Shown here: in pieces, positions 14,479 through 22,067 of the stretch
How positions within the stretch are numbered: the first letter of the stretch is position 1
Layout: every line of letters starts with the position of its first letter
Origin: BP-133 sp040756995
GTDB lineage: Bacteria; Actinomycetota; Acidimicrobiia; IMCC26256; BP-133
Direction: 5' to 3'
DNA length: 64,000 nucleotides
Assembly: GCA_040756995.1 (NCBI GenBank)
Contig: JBFLYK010000015.1
Location: 1 to 64,000, forward strand
Notes under the pieces: model-generated
Seen by the model: only the letters and a program-made list of their open reading frames with translations
Databases searched by the model: none
Told to the model about the DNA's origin: nothing
Translations under genes and position numbers: made by a program

Positions 14479-16049
14479 GCAAGCGCGTCGTGGTCCTGCG
14501 GGACCGGTACGTCGACTCGGTCGTCCAGATGTCGGCCAGCCGGGCGATGATGGACGTCGAGGGTGTCTCCTGGGCGGCGGCGGCCATGGGGACCCCGGCC
14601 AATCTCGACACGCTCTCCGGGCGAGGATTCGATGTCGGCTCGCTGCGCGCCACCGCCAACGACTGCTTCCTGGCGGTGGACGCCGACTCCGCCGACAGCC
14701 TCCAGGCGGCGTTGGAGGCGGGGAAGGGCGCGCTCGACGGTGGATCGGCAGCCGGCCCCGACGGACCGGCGCCGGGCGCGTCGCGCGACTCCGAGCGCCC
14801 CCGCTCCCTCGACGAGGCGATCGAGTCGCTCGGCCGGGCCGCCAACCTGGCGATCGTGTCGGTCCCCGGCGACTACGCCGCGCTCGAGGCCCACAAGGCC
14901 CTCTCCGCCGGGCTCCATGTCCTGCTCTTCTCGGACAACGTGCCGGTGGACCAGGAGATCGAACTCAAGGAGCGGGCCGAGGACGCCGGTCTCCTCGTCA
15001 TGGGCCCCGGCGCCGGCACGGCCATGCTCGGCCGGACGGGCCTCGGCTTCGCCAATGTCGTCGCCGGCGCCGATCGGCGACCGGGCGTCGGCGTCGTGGC
15101 CGCCGCCGGTACCGGCGCCCAGGAGGTCGCCGCCCTCCTCGACCGGGGCGGCGCCCGGGTCACGGCCATCATCGGTGTCGGCGGACGCGACCTGTCGGAG
15201 GCCGTCGGCGGCCGCATGGCCCGCAGCGGGGTGCGGGCGCTGCGGGCCGACCCGGCCACCGACGCCGTCCTGCTCGTGTCGAAGCCGCCGTCGGAGGCCG
15301 TGGCCCGCACGGTGCTGGCCGAAACCGCCGGCAAGCAGGCGGTGGCGGCGCTCATCGGCCTGGCCGACCCGATCCCCACCCCTGACGGCGTCAGCCTCGC
15401 CTCGACCCTCGAAGGGGGGGCCAGCCGGCTGCTGGCGGCACTCGGGCTGCCGCCGCTCGACCTCGACGGCGGGCTCAAGGCGGCGGTCACCGAGGCGGTC
15501 GCCGGGCTCCCGGAACCACGCCGCCTGGTCCGGGGCCTCTTCTCCGGCGGAACCCTCTGTTACGAGGCGCTGGTGATCCTCTCCGGCATCCTGGGGCCGG
15601 TGTACTCCAACACGCCGATCCGGAAGGGCTGGGGCCTGCCGGCCCCCGACCGCGCCCACGTCTGCCTCGACCTCGGCGAGGAGGAGTACACCAAGGGCCG
15701 CCCGCATCCGATGATCGACCCCGAGGCCCGCATCGAGCACCTGCAGGTCGAAGGCGCCCGGCCCGACGTGGCGGTCGTGCTCCTCGACGTCGTGCTGGGC
15801 TACGGCGCCCACGACGATCCCGCCGGCCGGCTCGCCCCGGTGTGCGCCGACATCCGGGCCGGCGGGCAGGGGCCGGCCGTCGTGGCCTACGTCCTCGGCA
15901 CCGACGCCGATCCGCAGGGTCTGGCCGCCCAGCGCGCCGCCCTGGTCGAAGCCGGCTGCATCGTCCCCCCGACCGCGGGGCGCGCCGCGCTGGCCGCGGC
16001 GGCGCTGGCCACCCGCCGCCCCGACCTCGTCGAGGAGCCGCTTTCGTGA
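14475..16049 (+). CDS. fdrA: FdrA-family protein (AllF-like carbamoyltransferase subunit)
   Basis: A 524-aa FdrA protein, built like fused succinyl-CoA synthetase domains. In E. coli FdrA (AllF) with YlbE and YlbF forms the oxamate carbamoyltransferase. Seen here: the N-terminal RDRYVDSVVQMSASRAMM segment, Rossmann-like strands ending in LLVMGPGAGTAML, the phosphohistidine-loop-like region VVAAAGTGAQEVAALLDRGG and the C-terminal GLFSGGTLCYEALVI. An insertion of about 20 residues around residue 90 is alanine- and proline-rich. It is translationally coupled to carbamate kinase upstream and to the glycosyltransferase downstream (GTGA). Confidence 0.9.
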   Translation: MSKRVVVLRDRYVDSVVQMSASRAMMDVEGVSWAAAAMGTPANLDTLSGRGFDVGSLRATANDCFLAVDADSADSLQAALEAGKGALDGGSAAGPDGPAPGASRDSERPRSLDEAIESLGRAANLAIVSVPGDYAALEAHKALSAGLHVLLFSDNVPVDQEIELKERAEDAGLLVMGPGAGTAMLGRTGLGFANVVAGADRRPGVGVVAAAGTGAQEVAALLDRGGARVTAIIGVGGRDLSEAVGGRMARSGVRALRADPATDAVLLVSKPPSEAVARTVLAETAGKQAVAALIGLADPIPTPDGVSLASTLEGGASRLLAALGLPPLDLDGGLKAAVTEAVAGLPEPRRLVRGLFSGGTLCYEALVILSGILGPVYSNTPIRKGWGLPAPDRAHVCLDLGEEEYTKGRPHPMIDPEARIEHLQVEGARPDVAVVLLDVVLGYGAHDDPAGRLAPVCADIRAGGQGPAVVAYVLGTDADPQGLAAQRAALVEAGCIVPPTAGRAALAAAALATRRPDLVEEPLS

Positions 16050-17269
16050 CGCCCACACCGCCCGTCTTCCTCGTCTGCCACTCGACACGACCCCGAGGCG
16101 GGCTCGTCCACACCCTCTCGCTGGGGGAGGCCCTGCTGGCCCAGGGGGTCGACGTCCGGCTGGTGGCTCTGGGCGATCCCGCCGCCGGGCTCTTCCGCCC
16201 GACGGCGCTCCCGCACACGATCGTGCCCTCCCCGCCGCCGGGCGAGACGCTGGAGGAACGGGTCTTCGCCGCGGTCGACGCCCTCGAGGCGGGGCTGAGC
16301 CTGCTCTGTCCGCCCGGACCCGTCGTCCTCCACGCCCAGGACTGCATCGCCGCCCGGGCCGTCTGCCGGATCCGGGACGGGCACGCCCTGACGGGGCCGC
16401 GGCCCGGGGGCACCTTCGTGGTGCGAACGGTCCACCACGTCGACGACTTCACCACTCCGGCCCTCGTCGAGTGCCAGCAGCGGGCGATCGTCGACGCCGA
16501 CCGGGTGCTGGTCGTCAGCGAGCACTGGCGCCGGCTGCTGGCCGCCGAGTACGGCGTCGACGCCACCATCGTCCGCAACGGGGTCGATCCCGACCGGTTC
16601 GGCTCCGGCGACGCCGCCGAGCGGGAACGGTTCCGGGTCCGGGCCGGCGCCGGTCCCGACACGTTCCTGGTTCTGACCGTCGGTGGCATCGAACCCCGCA
16701 AGGGATCGGTCACGCTGCTGGAGGCGATGGCCGAGCTGGCCGCCCGGAGCAACGGCGCGGGCCCCCGTCCCGTCCTCGCCGTCGTCGGCGGCCACACGTT
16801 CTTCGACTACCGCGCCTACCGCGACCGCGCGCTGGCCCGCCTGCCGGAGCTCGGCCTCGTCGAAGGGCGCGACATCCTTTTGCTCGGCACCGTCAGCGAA
16901 GCCGACCTCGGCGGCTGGTACCGGGCCGCCGACGCCTTCGCATTCCCGTCGGTGAAGGAAGGGTTCGGCCTCGTCGTCCTCGAGGCGCTGGCCGCCGGGC
17001 TGCCGGTGGTGGCCAGCGACATCCCCGTCTTCGCCGAGTACCTGCGGGACGGGGACAGCGCGCTGCTCGTGCCCCCGGGCGACTCCGCCGCCCTGGCCGC
17101 CGCCCTCGGCCGCCTGGCCGGGGACCCGGCGCTCCGTCGCCGCCTCGCCGCCGGCGGAGCGCCGCTGGTCGACCGCTTCACCTGGGCCGCCAGTGCTTCC
17201 ACCCACCGGGACGTCTATGCCGACGCCATCGCCACGGCGGCGGTAGGGTCTCCCGCCCATGAGCACTGA
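16046..17269 (+). CDS. MSMEG_0565-family glycosyltransferase
   Basis: A 407-aa GT4-type glycosyltransferase resembling the MSMEG_0565 family found beside Nit1C genes. It has the GT-B layout: an N-terminal domain with HSTRPRGGLVHTLSLGEAL, a linker with VVRNGVDPDRF-type strand and, in the C-terminal donor domain, VGGIEPRKGSVTLLEA and the E-x7-E motif KEGFGLVVLEALAAG. Donor and acceptor are unknown. It begins inside the FdrA stop (GTGA), so it is in the carbamate kinase-FdrA operon; the presence of this family again ties the operon to Nit1C. Confidence 0.88.
   Translation: MTPTPPVFLVCHSTRPRGGLVHTLSLGEALLAQGVDVRLVALGDPAAGLFRPTALPHTIVPSPPPGETLEERVFAAVDALEAGLSLLCPPGPVVLHAQDCIAARAVCRIRDGHALTGPRPGGTFVVRTVHHVDDFTTPALVECQQRAIVDADRVLVVSEHWRRLLAAEYGVDATIVRNGVDPDRFGSGDAAERERFRVRAGAGPDTFLVLTVGGIEPRKGSVTLLEAMAELAARSNGAGPRPVLAVVGGHTFFDYRAYRDRALARLPELGLVEGRDILLLGTVSEADLGGWYRAADAFAFPSVKEGFGLVVLEALAAGLPVVASDIPVFAEYLRDGDSALLVPPGDSAALAAALGRLAGDPALRRRLAAGGAPLVDRFTWAASASTHRDVYADAIATAAVGSPAHEH
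17244..17249 (+). promoter_or_regulatory. Possible internal -10 element before the leader ORF and SDR
   Basis: TAGGGT lies 9 nt before ATG 17259 of a ten-codon frame inside the 3' end of the glycosyltransferase gene. It may start a leaderless transcript for the SDR gene. Confidence 0.3.
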
Positions 17270-17291
17270 GCAGATCGGCCCCGCCCGATGA
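17259..17291 (+). CDS. Putative ten-residue leader peptide upstream of the SDR gene
   Basis: ATG 17259 opens a frame of ten codons (MSTEQIGPAR) whose TGA overlaps the ATG of the SDR gene (ATGA at 17288-17291). The 5' part overlaps the end of the glycosyltransferase gene in another frame. A -10-like TAGGGT is 9 nt upstream. It may deliver ribosomes to the SDR start, which has no clear Shine-Dalgarno. It could be chance. Confidence 0.3.
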   Translation: MSTEQIGPAR

Positions 17292-18031
17292 GGGGCCTGA
17301 GCGGGAAGGTCGTCCTCGTGACCGGGGCCGGTCGGGGCATGGGGAAGGCCATCGCCCAGCGCCTGACCGACGAACGGGCCCGCGTCGCCGTCACCGACAT
17401 CGACGAGAAGGCGGCGCTCGAGACCGCCGCCGAGCTCGACGGCGCGGCCGGGTTCCGGCTCGACATCACCGACCCCGCCGAGGTGGCGGCCACCGTCGAC
17501 GAGATCACCACCTCCCTCGGCCCGATCGACGCGCTCGTCAACAACGCCGGCTGGGATCAGCTGTCCCCGTTCCTCGACACCGACGAGGACCTCTGGGACC
17601 GGCTCATCGACATCAACCTCCGCGGGCCGATCCGGATGACGAAGGCGGTGCTGCCGTCGATGGTGGAACGCCGGGCCGGCCGCATCGTCAACATCTCCTC
17701 CGACGCCGGACGGGTCGGCTCGACCGGCGAAGCCGTCTACTCCGCCTGCAAGGCGGGGATCATCGGGTTCAGCAAGACCGTGGCCCGGGAGATGGCCCGC
17801 CACGGCATCACCGTCAACGCCATCTGCCCCGGCCCGACGGCCACGCCGCTACTCGATTCGATGGTGGGGGAGCACGAGAAGCTCATCGAGTCGCTCAAGC
17901 GGGGAATCCCGCTGGGCCGCCTCGGAACCCCGGAGGACGTGGCCGGCGCCGTGGTGTTCATGGTCTCCGACGACGCCGGGTTCATCACCGGCCAGACCCT
18001 GTCGGTGAGCGGCGGACTGACGATGGCGTAA
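17288..18031 (+). CDS. Short-chain dehydrogenase/reductase
   Basis: A 247-aa classical SDR: cofactor motif TGAGRGMG (about residues 13-20), D36-type acidic residue at the end of strand 2 (VTDID) that favours NAD, NNAG, catalytic Ser in NISSDAG and YSACK, and the PGPTATPL loop. It resembles FabG/BadH-like 2-hydroxyacyl dehydrogenases. It follows the glycosyltransferase and is probably in the carbamate kinase-FdrA operon, or has its own weak promoter. It might oxidise an alcohol or cyanohydrin-derived hydroxyamide, but that is speculation. Confidence 0.88.
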   Translation: MRGLSGKVVLVTGAGRGMGKAIAQRLTDERARVAVTDIDEKAALETAAELDGAAGFRLDITDPAEVAATVDEITTSLGPIDALVNNAGWDQLSPFLDTDEDLWDRLIDINLRGPIRMTKAVLPSMVERRAGRIVNISSDAGRVGSTGEAVYSACKAGIIGFSKTVAREMARHGITVNAICPGPTATPLLDSMVGEHEKLIESLKRGIPLGRLGTPEDVAGAVVFMVSDDAGFITGQTLSVSGGLTMA

Positions 18032-18061
18032 CCACTCCGGCGGCCGGGAAGAAATCCCGGT

Positions 18062-19216
18062 ATGGAATCCTCCGGAACCACGCCCATGGGCGGCCAGTCA
18101 CCGGCCGCCATCCCCGACATCGCCGCCGTCTTCGATGGCCCGGGCCCGTTCGTCACCGTGTACCTCGGGACCGAGGCGGCGGTCGAGCAGGCGGCCCAGC
18201 AGAGCGAGCTGCGCTGGAAGAGCCTGCGCCGCCAACTGGAAGAAGACGGCGCGCCGGCCGAGGCGCTGGCGGCCATCGACCCCCTCGTCCCCGACGCCCA
18301 CCACCGGGGCCGGACGCTGGCCGCCGTGGCCGACGCCACCGGCCTGCGGCTCGTCCGCCACGAGCCGGAGCCCCCGGCCCGGGACGCCGGCTGGGTCGCC
18401 CCGCTGCCGCGCGTCGGGCCGCTCATCGAATGGGCGCAGTCGGCCGTACCCCACCTCGTGGTGCTGGCCGACCGGGCCGGCGCCGACATCGTCGCCTTCA
18501 CCCGGCGCGCCGACCGCTCCGGCGCCGGCGACGCTCCGGTGGTGTCGGTGGGCGAGGACAGCGGCGAGGATCCGGTGCTGCGCAAGTCGAATCCCGGCGG
18601 CTGGTCGCAGCGGCGCTACCAGACCCGGGCCGAGAACCAGTGGGAGCACAACGCCAAGGAGGTGGCCGACCGCGTCACGGCGCTGGCCGACGAGATCGGT
18701 GCCCGCCTCATCGTGGCGGCCGGTGACGTCCGGGCGCTCCAGCTCCTGAACGAGCACCTGCCGCCCCGCATCGCTGCGCTGGTGCGGGAGGTCGACGGTT
18801 CCCGGGCGCCGGGCGCGGGCCTGGACGAGATCGCCGACGACGTCGTGAAGCTGGCCGCCACCGTGGCGGCGCAGGACTCGGTCGAGTGGTTCCGGCAGTT
18901 CAAGCAGGAGCGGGGTCAGCGCGATCTGGCCGTCGAAGGGGCGAAGGCCACGATCGAGGCGCTGGCCGCCGCCCGGGTCGACACGCTCCTGATCCACGAC
19001 GATCCCGACGACGATCGCACCGCCTGGTTCGGCCCTGAAACCGGGATGGTGGCCCAGACGAAGAAGGCGCTCACCGAGCTCGGGGTGGCGAAACCGGTGA
19101 AGGCCCGGCTCGTCGACGTGGCCATCCGCTCGGCGTTCGGCACCGGCGCCTCGGTGCGGATCGTCCCGTCCACCGGATCGGTGAAGCAGGGGATCGGCGC
19201 CATCCTGCGCTTCTAA
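18062..19216 (+). CDS. baeRF2 (Rv2629-like) Vms1/Ankzf1-family protein
   Basis: A 384-aa protein of the bacterial eRF1-related family, like mycobacterial Rv2629. Such proteins are thought to act on peptidyl-tRNA in ribosome rescue. The recognisable motif is KSNPGGWSQRRYQTRAENQWEHNAKEV at about residues 180-206, where GGWSQ is in the position of the catalytic GxxQ of eRF1/Vms1 proteins, followed by the pelota-like C-terminal domain (DTLLIHDDPDD and FGTGASVRIVPSTGSV). Start ATG 18062 is one of two near in-frame choices (18086). Confidence 0.78.
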   Translation: MESSGTTPMGGQSPAAIPDIAAVFDGPGPFVTVYLGTEAAVEQAAQQSELRWKSLRRQLEEDGAPAEALAAIDPLVPDAHHRGRTLAAVADATGLRLVRHEPEPPARDAGWVAPLPRVGPLIEWAQSAVPHLVVLADRAGADIVAFTRRADRSGAGDAPVVSVGEDSGEDPVLRKSNPGGWSQRRYQTRAENQWEHNAKEVADRVTALADEIGARLIVAAGDVRALQLLNEHLPPRIAALVREVDGSRAPGAGLDEIADDVVKLAATVAAQDSVEWFRQFKQERGQRDLAVEGAKATIEALAAARVDTLLIHDDPDDDRTAWFGPETGMVAQTKKALTELGVAKPVKARLVDVAIRSAFGTGASVRIVPSTGSVKQGIGAILRF

Positions 19217-19219
19217 CCT
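19214..19219 (+). promoter_or_regulatory. -10 element of the epimerase gene (leaderless)
   Basis: TAACCT overlapping the stop of the baeRF gene, 8 nt before ATG 19228, which has no Shine-Dalgarno. Confidence 0.5.
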
Positions 19220-19227
19220 TCCCCCTC

Positions 19228-20271
19228 ATGGAGCTGCTGGTCCTCGGCGGGACGTCGTTCGCCGGCCGCCACGTCGTCGAGTGCGCGCTGGCCGAGGGCC
19301 ACGCGGTCACGACGTTCAACCGGGGGCGGACGAACCCCGATCTCTTCCCGACGGTCCGGTCGCGGCACGGCGACCGGACCACCGGCGACTACACGGCGCT
19401 CGAGGGCGCCGGCCCGTTCGACGCCGTCGTCGACATGTGCGCCTACGTCCCCCGGGCCGTGCGGCAGGCGGTGGCGGCCCTCGGCCCCGGTGGACCGGCC
19501 GGGCCGTACATCCTCATCTCCAGCGTGTCGGCCTACGACCCGGCTCAATCTCAGGCTGACAGTCACGGTTTCACCGAGGATTCGCCGCTGGCCCCGCTCC
19601 CCGAAGGAGTCGACCCCGCCTCCGAAGAGGTCACCGGCGAGACCTACGGGCCGCTCAAGGTGTTGACCGAGCAGGCGGCCGAAGCGCTGCTGCCCGGCGG
19701 CGTCATGATCATCCGGCCCGGCCTCATCGTCGGCCCTCACGATCCGACGGACCGGTTCACCTACTGGGTGCGGCGGATGGCCGACGGCGGCGAAGTCCTC
19801 GCCCCGGAGAGTCCCGATGTGGCCCGGACGCAGGTGATCGACGCCACCGACCTGGCCCGCTGGATCGTCGCCTCGGCCGCCGCCGGCCGGACCGGCACCT
19901 ACAACGCCGTGGCGCCGTCCGTGCCGCTGGTCCGGGTGCTCGACGCCGCCCGCCCGGCGGGCGACGGCGCAGGCACCACCGACGCCGACATCGTGTGGGT
20001 GCCGTGGGCCTTCCTGGAGGCGGAAGGCGTGCAACCCTGGACCGACCTGCCGGCCTGGGTCCCGGCACCGATGGCCTCGCTCCTGCGGACCGACGGGTCG
20101 AAGGCCGCCGCCGCCGGGCTCGAGAACCGACCCATCGAAACGGTGGTGGCGGACCTCGCCCGCTGGGACCGCACCCGTCCGCCGGAACCGTTGCGGGCCG
20201 GCATGTCCCGGGACCGGGAGGCCGAGCTCCTCAGGAAGTTCCGGGCGGAGGGCCGGCGGCCCGGGCCATGA
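19228..20271 (+). CDS. NAD-dependent epimerase/dehydratase-family protein
   Basis: A 347-aa extended SDR with an N-terminal GGTSFAGRH nucleotide-binding loop (residues 7-15), RGRTNPDLF after strand 2, the catalytic-type Ser in ISSVSAYD and YxxxK in YGPLKVL, followed by RPGLIVGPHDPTDRF. Substrate unknown; the family includes sugar-nucleotide and isoflavone-reductase-like enzymes. Transcription appears leaderless from TAACCT. Its 3' end overlaps the converging YgjP-like gene by 41 nt. Confidence 0.85.
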   Translation: MELLVLGGTSFAGRHVVECALAEGHAVTTFNRGRTNPDLFPTVRSRHGDRTTGDYTALEGAGPFDAVVDMCAYVPRAVRQAVAALGPGGPAGPYILISSVSAYDPAQSQADSHGFTEDSPLAPLPEGVDPASEEVTGETYGPLKVLTEQAAEALLPGGVMIIRPGLIVGPHDPTDRFTYWVRRMADGGEVLAPESPDVARTQVIDATDLARWIVASAAAGRTGTYNAVAPSVPLVRVLDAARPAGDGAGTTDADIVWVPWAFLEAEGVQPWTDLPAWVPAPMASLLRTDGSKAAAAGLENRPIETVVADLARWDRTRPPEPLRAGMSRDREAELLRKFRAEGRRPGP

Positions 20272-20716
20272 GCCAGCCCCGGGCCCGCTCGGCCCGCGGG
20301 TAGCGGTCGACCAGGGTCCAGAACCGCTTGCCGTGGCCCGGGACGACCAGGTGGGCCAGTTCGTGGACGATCACGTAGTCGAGGACCCAGCCCGGCTCGG
20401 CCACGAGCCTCGACGAGATCCGGACGCTGCCGTCGACCGGGGTGCACGAGCCCCAGCGCAGCTCCTGGTTGTCGACCCAGCGGATCGACGTCGGCCGGGG
20501 AAGTTCGTAGCGGTCGGCCAGCTGGGCGGCCCGCTCCGCCAGGTCGACGCCGTCAGCGCCAGTCGAGCGCTGCAGGCGGCGGACCATCTCCGCCACCCAG
20601 CGTTCCTCTTCGGCCGGGGTCATGGTGGCCGGGATCGTGACCCGGACGACACCGTTGACCCTTCGGGCCTGAACCGTCTTGCGCCGGCGGGGGCTCCGGA
20701 TCACTTCGACGTTCAC
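20231..20716 (-). CDS. YgjP-type M48-like metallopeptidase
   Basis: A 161-aa zincin of the YgjP/DUF45 family. The zinc site is HELAHL with a further His in VPGHGKRFW, the order usual for the family; RWGSCTPVDGSVRIS is the second signature. Family size is normal. No signal peptide, so cytoplasmic. Physiological substrate unknown. GTG 20716 follows TACCCT (20730-20725) by 8 nt, a leaderless start. Confidence 0.88.
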   Translation of the reverse strand: MNVEVIRSPRRRKTVQARRVNGVVRVTIPATMTPAEEERWVAEMVRRLQRSTGADGVDLAERAAQLADRYELPRPTSIRWVDNQELRWGSCTPVDGSVRISSRLVAEPGWVLDYVIVHELAHLVVPGHGKRFWTLVDRYPRAERARGWLMARAAGPPPGTS

Positions 20717-20724
20717 GCCGCCGG

Positions 20725-20730
20725 AGGGTA
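20725..20730 (-). promoter_or_regulatory. -10 element of the YgjP-type gene (leaderless)
   Basis: TACCCT on the minus strand, 8 nt before GTG 20716, with no ribosome site between. Confidence 0.45.
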
Positions 20731-20741
20731 GTGGGCAGCAT

Positions 20742-21197
20742 TTAAGAAAGGGTGGACCTTCGCCGTCCGATCAGCGTCCAGCCGTCCATCGAGTAGACGA
20801 CGTCGCCGGCCTCGTCGAGCACTTCGGTGCGGCCGAGGATCTTGCCCCGGGTGGGCCTTTTGGCGGAGGGTTCGGCGACCAGAACGGTGTAGCGGGCCCG
20901 GAGCCGGTCCCCGGCCCGGACGGGCTTCAGGAACCGGATGTTCTCCACTCCCGGGGAACCCTGGGCATCGGTCTTGTTGAGCAGCTCGTCGACCATCACC
21001 CGCATGGTCAGCAGCGCCGTGTGCCACCCGCTGGCGATGAGGCCGCCGTACATCGTGTCCCTGGCCGCCACCGGGTCGATGTGGAACGGCTGCGGGTCCC
21101 ACTGCCGGGCGAAGGTGATCATCTCCTCTTCGGAGAGCGCCGGGATCGGGCCGAGCTCGATCACCTGCCCTTGGGTGAAGTCTTCGAAGTAGCGCAT
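20742..21197 (-). CDS. MaoC-family (R)-hydratase
   Basis: A 151-aa hot-dog-fold protein of the MaoC type. It shows the F-xx-G N-terminus (MRYFEDFTQGQ), the catalytic block DPQPFHIDPVAA with conserved Asp and His, and the hot-dog helix GGLIASGWHTALL. Family members hydrate 2-enoyl-CoA. An acyl-CoA substrate is likely, and a supply for the polyhydroxyalkanoate genes further along is possible. ATG 21197 is leaderless after TAGCGT. Confidence 0.88.
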   Translation of the reverse strand: MRYFEDFTQGQVIELGPIPALSEEEMITFARQWDPQPFHIDPVAARDTMYGGLIASGWHTALLTMRVMVDELLNKTDAQGSPGVENIRFLKPVRAGDRLRARYTVLVAEPSAKRPTRGKILGRTEVLDEAGDVVYSMDGWTLIGRRRSTLS

Positions 21198-21204
21198 CGG
21201 GTCG

Positions 21205-21210
21205 ACGCTA
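21205..21210 (-). promoter_or_regulatory. -10 element of the MaoC gene (leaderless), divergent promoter region
   Basis: TAGCGT on the minus strand, 7 nt before ATG 21197. TACTGT on the plus strand overlaps it and could serve the lipoprotein gene at 21238, so 40 bp hold two divergent promoters. Confidence 0.45.
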
Positions 21211-21237
21211 CTGTGGCCCCGGACCACGGAGGAGCTC

Positions 21238-21711
21238 ATGCGCCGCATCGCCCTGTGCCTGTTCGCCGTCGCCGGTCTCGGCGCGGGCGCCGCCTGCGGG
21301 GGCGACGACACTCCGCCGCTCTCCTCCGAGGAGTTCGTCAAACAGGCCAACGCCATCTGCAAAGACCGCGACGCCCGGGTCGCCCAGGAAGGCAAGGACA
21401 TCCTGGCCAAGCCCAACCCCTCGGCCGACGAGTTGACGGAGTTCTTCGTGAAGAAGGCCATCCCGAACGCCCGGGAGAAGCTCGAGGAGCTCGGGGACCT
21501 GCGGCCGCCGACCAAGGACAAGGCCAAGGTCGAGAAGATGTTGTCGGCGGGGGAGAAGGCGCTCGACGCGGCGGAGAAGGGTTTCAAGGAGGGCACGAGC
21601 ACCACCGTGCGCCAGGACGACGGATCCGAGCTCTACCAGCAGTTGAACAAGGAGTTCAACGAGCTGGCCCGCGAGCTCCAGCTGACCGACTGCGCCGAGA
21701 AGAGCTCGTGA
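21238..21711 (+). CDS. Small lipoprotein of unknown function
   Basis: A 157-aa protein with a lipoprotein signal (MRRIALCLFAVAGLGAGAAC, lipobox ending at C20). The mature part is helical and lysine/glutamate-rich (residues 32-150) with two cysteines in AICKDRDA and LTDCAEK that may form a disulfide bond. GGAGG precedes ATG 21238. It looks like many actinobacterial hypothetical lipoproteins; function unknown. It overlaps by codon context with the ArsC-family gene downstream. Confidence 0.7.
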   Translation: MRRIALCLFAVAGLGAGAACGGDDTPPLSSEEFVKQANAICKDRDARVAQEGKDILAKPNPSADELTEFFVKKAIPNAREKLEELGDLRPPTKDKAKVEKMLSAGEKALDAAEKGFKEGTSTTVRQDDGSELYQQLNKEFNELARELQLTDCAEKSS

Positions 21712-21713
21712 CC

Positions 21714-22067
21714 ATGGCCGACTCCGGGGTCACCGTCTGGTTCAACCCCCAGTGCTCCAAGTGCCGCACGGTGCAGGGCATCCTGACCGAGAAGGGCGTC
21801 GAGGCGGACTACGTCCGCTACCTGGAGCAGGCGCCGAGCCGGCAGCAGATCGAAGCGGTGCTCCGGATGCTCGGCACCGATGACCCCCGGGCCATCATCC
21901 GGACCGGCGAAGCGGTCTACAAGGAGCTCGGTCTGGCCGGCGCCGAGCGCGCCGCGCTGCTCGACGCCATGGTGGCTCACCCGATCCTGATCGAGCGGCC
22001 CATCGTGATCCGGGGTGACCGGGCCGTCGTGGGCCGCCCGCCGGAGAACGTCCTAGACCTTCTTTGA
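21714..22067 (+). CDS. ArsC/Spx-family thioredoxin-fold reductase
   Basis: A 117-aa member of the arsenate reductase (ArsC) family with the WFNPQCSKCRTV motif, catalytic Cys in CSKC, and the C-terminal RPIVIRGDRAVVGRP loop containing the anion-binding arginines. Whether it reduces arsenate is not certain since many such proteins in non-arsenic loci have unknown substrates. GTG 21708 overlaps the lipoprotein stop (GTGA), but ATG 21714 fits the family N-terminus better. Its end overlaps the DUF983 gene tail. Confidence 0.85.
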   Translation: MADSGVTVWFNPQCSKCRTVQGILTEKGVEADYVRYLEQAPSRQQIEAVLRMLGTDDPRAIIRTGEAVYKELGLAGAERAALLDAMVAHPILIERPIVIRGDRAVVGRPPENVLDLL

